Source: Candidatus Zhuqueibacterota bacterium (GTDB lineage: Bacteria; Zhuqueibacterota; Zhuqueibacteria; Zhuqueibacterales; Geothermadaptataceae). From it: DNA of 64,000 nucleotides. Both the position numbers and the translations under genes were made by a program. The notes under the pieces are model-generated. The model saw only the letters and a list, made by a program, of their open reading frames with translations, was not told the origin of the DNA and did not search any database. Below are positions 37,070 through 46,541 of the stretch, one piece after another. How positions within the stretch are numbered: the stretch's first letter is position 1; each line of letters opens with the position of its first letter. The stretch lies in assembly GCA_030950365.1 (NCBI GenBank), contig JAUZRQ010000042.1, positions 1 through 64,000 on the forward strand, given 5' to 3'.

Positions 37070-38179
37070 TTAACTGGACATGGCGCTCATCGGCGCAAAC
37101 TGGGAAAGGAAGGATTGGATGAACTGACCCACCTGCTCGGCGCCGTTCAGGGGGATTTCGGGTTTGTCCCACGGGTTTTGCACCGCCGCTTCGATGGCCC
37201 CCTGCCATTTGCCCGCGAAAAACGCATCCGGCGGGATAAATTGGGAAACCGCATGCTGTTGCAGCGCATCCACCAGAATCCGGTATTCGGGGAAATCCTT
37301 GCGCTCGGTGTACACCAGCGGCGTGCGATTGGCCATGCACTCCGAGACAATACCATATCCGGGCTTGGATACCACCACATCGGCGGCGTTGACCAGCTCC
37401 GGGAACGGCATCAAATCCTGCGGCAGGTTCAGCGCATGCTCGGCATACTGCTTTTGGCCGAGGACGATGAATTTGAACGGCGATCTTTTCATCACCCGTT
37501 CGAATTGCACGCGTTCCAGATCCGCAGGGCGCAGCGCCACCAGCACCACCGGCCGGCCGTCATCCGGCAGTCGCAGCATGCGGCGGACATCGCGTGCCTT
37601 GCGCCGCGCCTTGCGGGCGATCAGCGCCGTGTCCTCCACCGCACGGAAGGCCGGCATCGGGCCGTGCATGGGCAGCCGCAGCAGCACATCGGCCATGCGA
37701 TAATATTCCTGAATCTCCTTGATCAGCGGCTCGAAATCCGGATGTTCGTCGAGATAGGATCGGTAAATCCAGTCCCAGGAAAAATTGCCGATGGCCACGG
37801 CCGGAATACCGGCTTCGTAGGCCGCGGCAAACGCCAGCGGCGGAATATCGCCAATGACCAGTTGAATGTGGTATTTATTGAAAAACTGGATCTCTCGCTC
37901 GATAAACGACCGCCGGTCGTCAAAAAACTTGCGTAAGGCATCCAGGGTTGCTATTTTATCCACTTCATGAAAATGGTGCTGCACGGTACCGACATCGTTG
38001 TAGTGCCGGTAGTAGGTGTAATTGCAGTCCAGATTGAGCGGGAAAAACCATTCCGGTGCCGTGGTTTTGATGTGGAAGAAATAAAAGGGGGACTTGCGGG
38101 CGAGCGCTTTGATCACCTCGATGGAACGGACGGCGTGTCCGTATCCATGGCCGCTGATGTAATAGGCAATATGAAGCAT
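37070..38179 (-). CDS. MurG-like glycosyltransferase (GT-B fold, arabinokinase N-terminal-like)
   Basis: A 369-aa GT-B protein. The N-terminal glycine-rich loop ISGHGYGHAVRSIEVIKAL resembles that of the MJ1255/VC2487 family and the sugar-binding half of plant arabinokinases. IGDIPPLAFAAAYEAGIPAVAIGNFSWDWIY follows, then the C-terminal nucleotide-sugar region with VNAADVVVSKPGYGIVSECMANRTPLVY. It probably transfers a sugar from a nucleotide donor in envelope or glycan synthesis; donor and acceptor are unknown. AAGGAG before the ATG supports the start. It is divergent from pheA. Confidence 0.75.
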   Translation of the reverse strand: MLHIAYYISGHGYGHAVRSIEVIKALARKSPFYFFHIKTTAPEWFFPLNLDCNYTYYRHYNDVGTVQHHFHEVDKIATLDALRKFFDDRRSFIEREIQFFNKYHIQLVIGDIPPLAFAAAYEAGIPAVAIGNFSWDWIYRSYLDEHPDFEPLIKEIQEYYRMADVLLRLPMHGPMPAFRAVEDTALIARKARRKARDVRRMLRLPDDGRPVVLVALRPADLERVQFERVMKRSPFKFIVLGQKQYAEHALNLPQDLMPFPELVNAADVVVSKPGYGIVSECMANRTPLVYTERKDFPEYRILVDALQQHAVSQFIPPDAFFAGKWQGAIEAAVQNPWDKPEIPLNGAEQVGQFIQSFLSQFAPMSAMSS

Positions 38180-38447
38180 GCGCCACTCCTTTCAAGCCAT
38201 TGCTGCGGAACCACACGGCAGTCCGGTGGGGCTTCGCCGAACACCGGCACCGGCTCGCGTCCAGTGTCTCATAATTGCTACATAGATGATAAACAAACGC
38301 GCCTGGATTTGCAAGCAAATTGTCCACAAATTTGGCAAAATTGACATTTATTTATCGCGTCCTGTCCGGGTTCCACACTCCATTAACGGCAGGCCGCCGT
38401 GTTTCCTTGATCCTCTTTTTGATGAATGGTTAACAGCAAGGGGCCTC

Positions 38448-39269
38448 ATGCGAGTTGCATTTCAGGGAGAAGTCGGCGCCTATAGCGAGCAGGCGGCAGT
38501 GAGCTTTTTCGGCGCCGGCATCGAACTCCTGCCGCTTCCCGACTTCCGATCGATTTTTGAAGCTGTGGCGCAGGACCGCGCTCACGCCGCGGTCGTGCCC
38601 ATCGAAAATTCGCTGGCCGGCAGCGTGCATCAGAATTATGACCTCCTGCTCGAATTTCGGCTGCCCATCACCGGCGAGATTTATCTGCGAATTCGGCACC
38701 ACCTCATGGCGCTGCCCGGCGTCCGCAAGCAGGATATCCGGCGGGTGATTTCGCATCCGCAGGCATTGGAACAGTGCCGGGAGTTTCTGCAGCAGTGGCC
38801 GGATATCGAGATCGTGCCGTATTACGACACCGCCGGCAGCGCCAAACGCCTGCGCGAGGCAAATCTGCGCGACACCGCGGCCATTGCCAGCCACCAGGCC
38901 GCCCTCGAATACGACCTCAACATCCTGGCCTCGGAAATCGAGAGCGACCACCAGAATTTTACCCGTTTTTTGACCATCGAAAAGCAGGAGAACATCCCAG
39001 ATGAGGACGGCAAAACCAGCATCGTGTTTGCCACCAAGGATATCCCCGGCGCACTGTTCAAATCACTGGCGGTGTTTGCCCTGCGCGATATCAACCTGCA
39101 GAAGCTGGAATCACGGCCGTTGTTGGGCCGGCCGTTTCAATATTTGTTTTATCTGGATTTCGAAGGTAGCCTGCGCGATGAAGCCTGCCGCAACGCGCTC
39201 AACCATCTGGGCGAAATCACCCGCTTTTTGCAGGTGTTGGGATCATACCGGAAAGGGCAATTCGTTTGA
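38448..39269 (+). CDS. pheA: Prephenate dehydratase
   Basis: A 273-aa enzyme that converts prephenate to phenylpyruvate, the phenylalanine branch of aromatic amino-acid synthesis. The catalytic domain (about 1-180) starts MRVAFQGEVGAYSEQAA and includes VPIENSLAGSVHQNYDLL, ISHPQALEQC, YDTAGSAK and the TRF motif (NFTRFLTI). A C-terminal ACT domain with GALFKSLAVFALRDINLQKLESRP (ESRP motif) would give feedback control by phenylalanine. There is no chorismate mutase domain. The frame is open from 38286, but the ATG at 38448, after GCAAGGGG, begins the conserved domain. Confidence 0.95.
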   Translation: MRVAFQGEVGAYSEQAAVSFFGAGIELLPLPDFRSIFEAVAQDRAHAAVVPIENSLAGSVHQNYDLLLEFRLPITGEIYLRIRHHLMALPGVRKQDIRRVISHPQALEQCREFLQQWPDIEIVPYYDTAGSAKRLREANLRDTAAIASHQAALEYDLNILASEIESDHQNFTRFLTIEKQENIPDEDGKTSIVFATKDIPGALFKSLAVFALRDINLQKLESRPLLGRPFQYLFYLDFEGSLRDEACRNALNHLGEITRFLQVLGSYRKGQFV

Positions 39270-39469
39270 TGACGTATGGCTGTATCTGAGCAGACGCAGC
39301 CCAGCTAAAGTTAAAGCCACGCCGGCGCCGATCGAAAAAGGCCGACCTTCGCCGGAATGGCTGGTAAGCGAATGGATACCGGCCTGATGTGCAGGCGGGA
39401 CGTTTCGTTTCTGTCTGCGGCAGCAACCACAAACAACGCTCGTTGTTCACGCCAAACAGGATGTGACCG

Positions 39470-40726
39470 ATGTCACGCTTGCGCTCGTTTTTCATTGTCA
39501 TATTTCTGCAGGTTTTCCCTGCTGCGCTGTCTGCCCAGGCCTTTTCACAGGCTCACGCCGATTTCGCCGAGGACGATCCCTGCGGCTACGACTCGACCCG
39601 GGCGATGGTCGCCCTACAAAAGCTGGGACATGGCTGGGGCTATGACTACGACAGCCTGCTGGTGGATTTGAAGCGCTGGGCGCAAAGCCCGTACGTACAG
39701 GTGGATTCCATCGGCGCCAGCGTGCAAAACCATGCGCTGTGGTTGCTCACCATCACCGACACCGACCCTGCCACCGAGCCGGTGCACCGCGTCTGGATCC
39801 ACGCGCGCACCCACCCCAACGAAGTGCAGGGCTGGTGGGTGACCAACGAAATCATCAACATCCTGCTCTCCGAAACGCCGCTTGGCCGCACCCTGCGCCA
39901 GAACCTGATTGTTCACATCATGCCCATGTACAATCCAGACGGCGTCGAGCTGGGCCATCCGCGGGAAAACGCCAATGGCGTGGATATCGAAAGCAACTGG
40001 AACGCCACCACGCCCGAGCCCGAAGTGCAGGCGCTGCGCGGCCTATTCGAAACCTTCATGGCCACCCCGCTACCCATCCGCGTGGCGCTCAACATGCACG
40101 CATCCTACCGGTGCAAACGGTTTTTCGTGTACCACCACGCAAACGGCACGTCCCCGGCCTTTGCCGAGGATCAGAAAGTTTTTATCGGCGACATCCGCGC
40201 CTACTGGCCCGATGGCATTGAAAATTGGGACTATTTTGTGAGCTGGAAAAACGGGACGCCGCGGGTGTATCCCGAAAGCTGGTTTTGGATCAACCACCGG
40301 GAGGCGGTGATGGCGCTCACGTATGAGGACATGAATTGCAGCAGCGCCGGCGATTACGACCGCTCCGCTCAGGCCATTCTGGCTGGCGTGCGGGATTATC
40401 TCAATCTTGGCCAACCCACGGGAATCGCACTTAATGAATCATCGAGCGCACTGCCGCGCCATCTGAGCCTGGATGCGCTATATCCGAATCCGATATCCGA
40501 TCCGGGCAATGGGATTCTGCGCTTTTATCTTCCCGCCGCGGACAATGTTTCGCTGATCATTTATGACATGCTTGGTCGCCGCATGCAAGCAGAGCGGATC
40601 ATTGCGGGCCGCGCCGGCTGGCAGCGCCTTGTACTGCGGTTGCCACGCCTAGCCGCGGGGCGGTATTGGCTGGTGCTTCGGAGCCGGTTCGGCACACGCA
40701 GCCAGGGATTCGCCGTTCTGAATTGA
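39470..40726 (+). CDS. Secreted M14 zinc carboxypeptidase with T9SS-type C-terminal domain
   Basis: A 418-aa exported protein. Signal peptide at 1-22. The M14 domain (about 45-315) has zinc ligands in HARTHPNEVQG (H115, E118) and NMHASY (H210), YNPDGVE, and the catalytic Glu in LTYEDMNCSSAGD (E286). The C-terminal 80 residues, from ALYPNPISDPGNGILRFYLP to the end, form a FlgD-like/T9SS type A sorting module. The protein is probably secreted or anchored on the outer surface and trims C-terminal residues from peptides. The ATG at 39470 has only a weak ribosome binding site. Confidence 0.9.
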   Translation: MSRLRSFFIVIFLQVFPAALSAQAFSQAHADFAEDDPCGYDSTRAMVALQKLGHGWGYDYDSLLVDLKRWAQSPYVQVDSIGASVQNHALWLLTITDTDPATEPVHRVWIHARTHPNEVQGWWVTNEIINILLSETPLGRTLRQNLIVHIMPMYNPDGVELGHPRENANGVDIESNWNATTPEPEVQALRGLFETFMATPLPIRVALNMHASYRCKRFFVYHHANGTSPAFAEDQKVFIGDIRAYWPDGIENWDYFVSWKNGTPRVYPESWFWINHREAVMALTYEDMNCSSAGDYDRSAQAILAGVRDYLNLGQPTGIALNESSSALPRHLSLDALYPNPISDPGNGILRFYLPAADNVSLIIYDMLGRRMQAERIIAGRAGWQRLVLRLPRLAAGRYWLVLRSRFGTRSQGFAVLN

Positions 40727-40905
40727 ACGGCGGGTTTGTGTTGATTTCTGTTCATTCTTTTTCTATCTTGAAATGACTACCGAACAGATGCTTTTTGATT
40801 TGGATGTATTTGCACAGATCATAATCGACCTCGATTCCTGTGCCATGTATGATGGATGAGAATCCTGCCGCTTTGAACCTCCCACCATGAATCGGGTGAT
40901 TGGGC

Positions 40906-42597
40906 ATGCGTCATTGGATCAACATAGTTGCAGCCGTGTGCTTTCGGCTATTTGGCCGGGATTTGACCTTCCGCCATGCGCTGGCACTATCGGCGGCATT
41001 TCATTTCGGCATCATTGTTGTCTGCTCCGCCGTGGTGGCCCTGCTTCACTTTCATAGCGATGCCGACCTGCCCAAACGGCTGGAGTTCAGCTTCATGCCA
41101 GAGGACGAATCGACGGCGGCCATGGTCGGCATGCAGCCGCAGGCCTCGGCCTCATCGCGACCGGCCAATATCCCGGAGCATGTGCCGTTATCGCCCAAAG
41201 AGGAAATCATTCCCGAAGCACCGGTCAAAGATCATCTCAATTTTGAAGGCTCGATGAATGAAGCTCTGTCGGCGGATCGGCCGTTTGAAGCGCCGCTGGC
41301 TTCGAGCGCTCCGGGCGCCAATCTCACTGAGGCCTCACCCAATCCCAATTATCTGGACGTCGGGCCGGAGCCGTCTCCACTCCGCAGCACATTTGATTTT
41401 CGTGAGCGCCTGACGCATTCGCTGCAGCGCATCCCCCTACTCGATGAAGGGCTCCGATTCGTTCCGGCCAGCATTGCCATTCCTTACAAACAGCGCCGCA
41501 ACATTCGTAAAAAAATCGAAAAGCTGGTCAAGAAACTGCCCCTCGAAGTGTATCAGGATACGGTGATCACCTGGCAAGAAAACGGACAGAACTACACGAC
41601 CGAACTCCAGCACGTTCCTGCGCCGGATGAGACGCAGTTCGATGAAATCGTAGTGACGGTGAGCCAGGTTGAAGGCGGCAGGCGGCTATCCACACAAATG
41701 CGCTTCCAGCGACTGGCTTTCTCACAGTTCGCTCAATTCGTGGATTACTGGGATCCGCAGGTCTCCATTCATGATGACGAGTTCGATGGCCGGTTTCACA
41801 CCAACAGCGAATTCACCATCAGCGGACGCGGCGGCATTCATCCCCGATTTCGCGGCAAAGTGACCACCACCGGCTACAGCATCGCGCCGTCGTCGCGCTT
41901 TTTCTTCCTCAACACCGATTCCGTTTTTCTGGATGGCATTGAAGTCGGCGTGGACATCATCCACTTTCCCAAGAATTTGAAGGCGTGGTTTCAGAACTTA
42001 GCCGAAGTGGATTCGCTGGCAAAAATTTTTGATCAGGAGACCTGGATCACGTTTCATCCAAACGGCAGCTTTTCCTGGCGGACCGCCAGATCGCCCCGCA
42101 GCGAGAACGTGCCGCTGCCCGTGGAACACGCCTACAGCATCCTCGGCCGTGAGAATGCGAAGCTGCATGTGAAGGGTGTGGTGCGGGGACGGGTACTGGT
42201 GTACAGCATGAAAAAAATCATCATCGACGGCAACATTACTTATGCGCGCCATCCGGCCATCGTTCACGATTCACCGGATTACCTGGGGCTGGTGAGCGAA
42301 GGCGCCATTGAAATTGCGCCGCACAAAGTGACCGGCCCCGGCGACCTGTACATTCATGCAGCCATTCTGGCCAAAGGCTATTTCCGGGTGCGAAACTTTT
42401 CCAGCGGCGGACCGGCCACGCTACATATTTATGGCAGCCTGAGCGCCGGCTCTCTCACCGCCACCGAACCGCGCTATGCCACCCGCATCCGATTCGATCG
42501 GCGGCTACAAAAACGTAGGCCACCCTATTTTCCCATGACCGACCGCTGGGAAATCATCGACTGGGACGAACGCTGGTGGATGAGTAGCGAGGAATAA
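40906..42597 (+). CDS. Membrane-anchored protein with TonB-like N-terminus and DUF4900-like C-terminal half
   Basis: A 563-aa protein. A TonB-like N-terminal helix (about 20-45, RHALALSAAFHFGIIVVCSAVVALL) is followed by a Pro/Glu-rich linker (to about 150). The large beta-rich C-terminal part (from about 270) includes YSMKKIIIDGNITYAR, DYLGLVSEGAIEI, IHAAILAKGYFRVRNF and a final RFDRRLQKRRPPYFP. The end pattern matches the DUF4900 family as I remember it, found with pilus-like or polymer-forming envelope proteins. Its role is unknown. The ATG at 40906, with GGGTGA 6 bases upstream, is preferred over a TTG at 40900. A bidirectional terminator follows. Confidence 0.65.
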   Translation: MRHWINIVAAVCFRLFGRDLTFRHALALSAAFHFGIIVVCSAVVALLHFHSDADLPKRLEFSFMPEDESTAAMVGMQPQASASSRPANIPEHVPLSPKEEIIPEAPVKDHLNFEGSMNEALSADRPFEAPLASSAPGANLTEASPNPNYLDVGPEPSPLRSTFDFRERLTHSLQRIPLLDEGLRFVPASIAIPYKQRRNIRKKIEKLVKKLPLEVYQDTVITWQENGQNYTTELQHVPAPDETQFDEIVVTVSQVEGGRRLSTQMRFQRLAFSQFAQFVDYWDPQVSIHDDEFDGRFHTNSEFTISGRGGIHPRFRGKVTTTGYSIAPSSRFFFLNTDSVFLDGIEVGVDIIHFPKNLKAWFQNLAEVDSLAKIFDQETWITFHPNGSFSWRTARSPRSENVPLPVEHAYSILGRENAKLHVKGVVRGRVLVYSMKKIIIDGNITYARHPAIVHDSPDYLGLVSEGAIEIAPHKVTGPGDLYIHAAILAKGYFRVRNFSSGGPATLHIYGSLSAGSLTATEPRYATRIRFDRRLQKRRPPYFPMTDRWEIIDWDERWWMSSEE

Positions 42598-42624
42598 AAT
42601 TACCCCCAGATATTCTAAATACTT

Positions 42625-42659
42625 AAAATACCAGGCCCCATGAAGGTGCCTGGTATTTT
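42625..42659. terminator. Bidirectional Rho-independent terminator
   Basis: AAAATACCAGGC (42625-42636) and GCCTGGTATTTT (42648-42659) form a perfect 12-bp stem with A/U-rich ends, between the convergent DUF4900-like and DUF2914 genes. It can end transcripts from both sides. Confidence 0.88.
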
Positions 42660-42668
42660 ATTGCGTTT

Positions 42669-43070
42669 TCACTCGCTTTTCTCAATGGCAAATTTCGTTT
42701 CCCGTAACACGGCGCCATCCGGCCCGACCACTTCGACCCGCCAGTTGCCGCGCCAGCCCTTCCACAGGTTTTTGGAACTCCAAGTCCGCCAGGAAACGCT
42801 GCGAACCGGCAGGGTCACCTCGGCCATGAGCGAATCGCCCCAGTACCACCGGTGTTTGATCTGGATCTCTTGCTTTGCGCCTTTAATGTGCGTAAAGCAA
42901 TACACCCGGCTGAGCGTATCCGGAAAGGCCGTAGCGGCGCCCTCGGGTTCACGGTCCACAATTTGTTTGCAAATTACCATACGTTCCACGGTGAGGCTAT
43001 CCTGAGCCTCAAGAGAGGATTGAGAGAAAAACAACGCGAACAGAGCCAGAAACATCACGACATATCGCAT
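42669..43070 (-). CDS. Exported DUF2914 family protein
   Basis: A 133-aa protein with a clear signal peptide (MRYVVMFLALFALFFSQSSLEA) and a compact DUF2914-like domain: VYCFTHIKGAKQEIQIKHRWYWGDSLMAEVTLPV...WRTWSSKNLW...WRVEVVGPDGAVLRE. Family members are periplasmic or surface proteins of unknown function. AGGAGGTG precedes the ATG at 43070; the frame extends further upstream to 43130, but that part lacks signals. Confidence 0.8.
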   Translation of the reverse strand: MRYVVMFLALFALFFSQSSLEAQDSLTVERMVICKQIVDREPEGAATAFPDTLSRVYCFTHIKGAKQEIQIKHRWYWGDSLMAEVTLPVRSVSWRTWSSKNLWKGWRGNWRVEVVGPDGAVLRETKFAIEKSE

Positions 43071-43254
43071 AATGCACCTCCTGTGTTGAATGAACGTCGT
43101 GAATGGTGAAAAGCAGCAACGCATCCCCAAAATAGCAATTTTTTTGCCATAAGCGCAATGGTTTTATCGCTCATGGATGCAATCGGACGCGATTCTGGCT
43201 CCATCCATGAACAAGCTCATTTTTGGCCACCGGAGCAAACTAGAGTAGATACGC
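43071..43254. other. Intergenic region upstream of the DUF2914 gene
   Basis: Lies between the DUF2914 gene and the terminator of the phosphatase/protease operon; with the terminator, the gap is 352 bp. It should hold the DUF2914 promoter. No confident promoter or gene was found. Confidence 0.3.
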
Positions 43255-43296
43255 CAATAAAAAACCCCCAGGCCACGACCCGATGACCTGAGGGTT
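43255..43296 (-). terminator. Rho-independent terminator of the prc-phosphatase operon
   Basis: On the minus strand, AACCCTCAGGTC pairs with GGCCTGGGGGTT, using G-U wobbles, and is followed immediately by TTTTTTATT. It lies about 130 bp downstream of the phosphatase stop codon. Confidence 0.75.
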
Positions 43297-43422
43297 CTGA
43301 GGAGGAAGGAAAACGACAAAAGGAGCTGTTGAAGATTATGCCCGGTGCGGTTATTGCAGCACCCGTCTTCTGTCGTGTCCATACTTAATAACCCAAAATG
43401 GATCGCAAAAGTTCCCGCGAAT

Positions 43423-44109
43423 TTACGAATTTTGCAAAACCGCCACAATGCGGTCCACATCGGAAAGGTCTTTCACCACAACATCGGCTTCGGCCTGGCG
43501 TAGCTCTTCTTCATCGTAGTGTCCCGTGGCCACGGCCATGGTTTTCGCACCATACGGCTTGGCGCAGGCCACATCCCGCGGCGTATCGCCGATGACCCAC
43601 ACATCGCTTCCGTTGACCGCCTCGCCCATCTGTTCGTGAAAGCGCCGCAAGGCCACCGGCACCAGCCGGTTGCGATCCGAATCGTCATCACCAAAAGCAC
43701 CGAACGGAAAAAAGCGATCGAGATCGAAATGCGATAGTTTGATCCGTGCGCCTTCGTGGTAATTGCCGGTAAGCAGGCCCAGGTGCACCCCGGTCTGCCG
43801 ACTGAGCTGCTGCAGCAGCGGCTTCACGCCGGGGAGGACGCGTTTTTGTGAATTATCTTTGCGGATTTCCTCTCTGAGATAGGTCAAATACAATTGTTTA
43901 AACCGTTCGTGCGCCTCTTCGGTCGGTTCGATACCAGCTTTCTGGCAGGCATGATCAAAGATGATCGGATCGGTCATTCCCGAAAGGGTGATGCCTTTCA
44001 GGCCATCTTCAACGCCAAACAACTCATAAAAAGCCCGCGTCATGGCGCGGGCCCCGGATCCCCCGGTTAGCAATAGCGTACCATCGATGTCGAAAAGCAG
44101 AATCTTCAT
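43423..44109 (-). CDS. HAD-family phosphatase (phosphoglycolate phosphatase-like)
   Basis: A 228-aa haloacid dehalogenase-like hydrolase. HAD motif I reads LFDIDGTLL (nucleophile Asp with DxDGT), the cap domain covers about 15-90, motif II is LLTGN, and motifs III/IV are NRLVPVALRR and VIGDTPRDVACAKPYGAKTMAVATG. The layout matches Gph/phosphoglycolate phosphatase-type enzymes that remove phosphate from small metabolites; the substrate is not certain. It lies 23 bp downstream of the Prc protease gene on the same strand, and a terminator follows. Confidence 0.88.
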   Translation of the reverse strand: MKILLFDIDGTLLLTGGSGARAMTRAFYELFGVEDGLKGITLSGMTDPIIFDHACQKAGIEPTEEAHERFKQLYLTYLREEIRKDNSQKRVLPGVKPLLQQLSRQTGVHLGLLTGNYHEGARIKLSHFDLDRFFPFGAFGDDDSDRNRLVPVALRRFHEQMGEAVNGSDVWVIGDTPRDVACAKPYGAKTMAVATGHYDEEELRQAEADVVVKDLSDVDRIVAVLQNS

Positions 44110-44132
44110 GCTTTGAAGAACCTCTCCTCCGG

Positions 44133-46229
44133 TTAATGGATCGATCCGGTCAGGGAATGCGTGGAAAAGATGATGTAATCGGCCAGGATGTGAGCCGTCT
44201 CTTCCAGTTGATAATCGTTTTTTTCTTCCCGGTCCTTTTTGTCTTTATCCTCGTCCTTTTCGCCTTCTTTCAGCGGGGGCAGGCCTTTGGCCGCGCGCCG
44301 GGCGTTTTGTCGGTTCAGTCGTTTTTGCTTGGCTCTCTCACGCTCCTGCCGGCGCTTGGCTTCATTCAAAGATACCACCTTTTTATTTTTATTGATGCGG
44401 TATTCTTCGATGTCCTGACGCAAAAATTTGAACTCGGGATTTTCATTGGCACGAATGCGGTGCCGCACGCGCAGCTTGGGAATAATGTCGGTCAAATCAG
44501 CGAATTTTTCGTACTTTACCGGCTTGATCTGATCCCATGCCAGCGCATTCGGGCGAGTGCTTTCACCGATGTCCATGTACTGGTAAATCGACGGAAACTG
44601 AATATCGGGCCACACGCCGCGGTGCTGAGTGCTGCCGCCGTTGACGCGGTAAAATTTAGCCACGGTAATTTTGAGCTGCCCTAGTTTTTTGTCCCGCGCT
44701 CGGAAAAACCGGTTCAGGGGTATCAAATTCTGCACCGTGCCTTTGCCAAATGTTTGCGTGCCCACCACGATCCCGCGACCGTAATCTTGAATCGCTGCGG
44801 CAAAAATTTCCGAAGCTGACGCGCTATAACGATCCACCAACACAGCCAGCGGTCCGCCATATACGATTCCCGGGTCCGGATCGCCACCGTAATTGATGCG
44901 ACCATTGGAGTGGCGCACCTGCACCACCGGACCACGCTTAATGAACAGGCCAGTCACTTCGATGGCCTCCTGCAGGGAGCCGCCGCCGTTGCGACGCAGA
45001 TCGATCACCACGCCATCGACCTGTTTGGCTTCCAGCTCTTTCAGCAGCCGGCGCACATCTTTGGCGGTGCTCTTGAAATCGCGATCACCGCGCTCTTGCG
45101 CCGCAATGTCGGAATAAAACGTCGGGATCTTGATCACACCAATCTTGTAGTGCTTGCCTTCGTGATCGATCTCCAGGATTCTACTTTTCGCCGCCTGCTC
45201 TTCCAGCTTTATCTTGTCGCGTTTCAGTACCACCACTTTGGGCGGATCGCCGGGCTCGGCGCCGGCCGGCAGAATCTGCAGTTTAACGATCGTACCGCGC
45301 TTGCCGCGAATCAGTTGCACCACGTCATCCAGCCGCCAGCCGATAACATCCACGAACTCACCATCCTGCCCCTGCGCCACGCCGATGATGCGGTCGTTGG
45401 CATGCAGCTCGCCGCTGAAATACGCCGGACCGCCGGGAATAATCTCCACGATTTTGGTGTAATCGTCCTCGGTTACCAGCCGCGCGCCGATGCCTTCATA
45501 AGATAGGCTCATTTGTATGCGAAAATTGTCCGAGGTGATGGGCGAAAAATAGTTAGTATGCGGATCGTACGTTTCGGTCACGGCATTCATGAAAAGCTGA
45601 AAAACGTCCTCGCTGTTGTATTGCCGGATCCGCTTGCGCAAATTTTTATAGCGTTTGGTCAGGGTTTCCACAATGCCGTCCCAGTCCTTGCCATTGAGCT
45701 TCAGATTCAGGGCCTCGTTTTTCAGCCGCTTACGCCATAATTCGTCGAGCTCCTGCCGCGTGCGGGGCCACGGCGCGTCCTTGCGGTTGTACTGAAAGTA
45801 CTCGTCCTTGGTGAAGTCGAAGGGGGTTTGCAGCCGATTCAGCGCATAATCGACGCGCTCTTCCACCCGCTGGCGGTAGAGATTGAAAATTTCATAGGCC
45901 GGATCCAGGTTCCCCCGACGCACATCGTCATCCAGTTCATAGCGGTATTTTTCAAACTGGCGGATATCCGAAACGAGAAAGTAAAATTTGTTGTAATCCA
46001 GGTCTTCAAGGTAACGGTCCAGAATTTCCGACGAGAGCGAATCATTCAGATGATAATGTTCATAGTGATATTGGTAAAGCAATTTCGCAATGGTCTGGCT
46101 CAATCCCGGATGATGCGCTTCAGGCAAGATTTTCTCCGCTGCCTGCAATGGCAGAATCAGCAAGCTGAGCACTAGCGCATGCAGGACGATCCTTCGATAA
46201 GTATGCCGATTATTCAGGAGTTGTTTCAT
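44133..46229 (-). CDS. prc: Tail-specific C-terminal processing protease Prc (CtpA family, S41)
   Basis: A 698-aa periplasmic Ser/Lys protease that degrades or trims proteins from the C-terminus. A signal peptide (about 10-30) is followed by an N-terminal helical domain, a PDZ domain (SLSYEGIGARLVTEDDYTKIVEIIPGGPAYFSGELHANDRI), and the S41 catalytic region with VIDLRRNGGGSLQEAIEVTGLF, the Ser of YSASASEIFAAAIQDYGRGIVVG and the Lys of TFGKGTVQ. A charged C-terminal DUF3340-like part follows. AAGGAG before the ATG supports the start. It heads a two-gene operon with the HAD phosphatase. Confidence 0.95.
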   Translation of the reverse strand: MKQLLNNRHTYRRIVLHALVLSLLILPLQAAEKILPEAHHPGLSQTIAKLLYQYHYEHYHLNDSLSSEILDRYLEDLDYNKFYFLVSDIRQFEKYRYELDDDVRRGNLDPAYEIFNLYRQRVEERVDYALNRLQTPFDFTKDEYFQYNRKDAPWPRTRQELDELWRKRLKNEALNLKLNGKDWDGIVETLTKRYKNLRKRIRQYNSEDVFQLFMNAVTETYDPHTNYFSPITSDNFRIQMSLSYEGIGARLVTEDDYTKIVEIIPGGPAYFSGELHANDRIIGVAQGQDGEFVDVIGWRLDDVVQLIRGKRGTIVKLQILPAGAEPGDPPKVVVLKRDKIKLEEQAAKSRILEIDHEGKHYKIGVIKIPTFYSDIAAQERGDRDFKSTAKDVRRLLKELEAKQVDGVVIDLRRNGGGSLQEAIEVTGLFIKRGPVVQVRHSNGRINYGGDPDPGIVYGGPLAVLVDRYSASASEIFAAAIQDYGRGIVVGTQTFGKGTVQNLIPLNRFFRARDKKLGQLKITVAKFYRVNGGSTQHRGVWPDIQFPSIYQYMDIGESTRPNALAWDQIKPVKYEKFADLTDIIPKLRVRHRIRANENPEFKFLRQDIEEYRINKNKKVVSLNEAKRRQERERAKQKRLNRQNARRAAKGLPPLKEGEKDEDKDKKDREEKNDYQLEETAHILADYIIFSTHSLTGSIH

Positions 46230-46541
46230 GTGGCCTTCTCCTTATTCAATAGCATCCGGATTGGAAGCGAACCATCCTAACCTATTTATTGGAATCGCTC
46301 TCAAAGTTGAATATAGAATATCTCATGCATAAATACAAATATTTCTATCGTGTTTACAGATTTTTATTCGTAGCAATTCAACATGTAGCCTCTTTGTCAT
46401 TCCGACTTTCAGCAGCGACCGAAAGGGAGCTACTGGATTGCCGGAATCTCATTCCCGCCTTGCTCCCTGGAAAAAGATTTCGGTATCTTTCGCCATTCCC
46501 TTTCGCGGATTGGCGAAAAAAACGGATAAAAGCGGATCGCA
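46230..46541. other. Intergenic region, 312 bp
   Basis: Gap between comEC (3' end) and prc (5' end), both on the minus strand. It contains the second copy of the TCATTCCG...CGGAATCTCAT repeat (46397-46452) and a stem TTTCGCCA / TGGCGAAA near 46489-46519 with its A-tract on the wrong side for a comEC terminator. The prc promoter should be here. Confidence 0.4.
46397..46452. repeat. Dispersed palindromic repeat, copy 2
   Basis: It begins TCATTCCGACTTTC and ends CGGAATCTCAT, sharing both ends and spacing with the element at 12506-12563 (TCATTCCGGCATTC ... CGGAATCTCAT). The centres differ. This supports a short dispersed repeat family with conserved termini. Confidence 0.5.

Noticed and set aside
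39217-39501. Minus-strand frame in the gap between pheA and the M14 peptidase
   Set aside because: It overlaps pheA, has a basic, low-information product and no ribosome binding site.
43164-43460. Leu-rich minus-strand frame over the terminator at 43255-43296, considered as an attenuator leader
   Set aside because: The Leu codons are scattered, no ribosome binding site or alternative antiterminator stem is clear, and the downstream gene (DUF2914) is not an amino-acid gene. A plain terminator explains the hairpin.
46489-46519. TTTCGCCA / TGGCGAAA stem considered as a terminator
   Set aside because: The run of A lies 3' on the plus strand, so no U-tract follows in the direction of comEC transcription.
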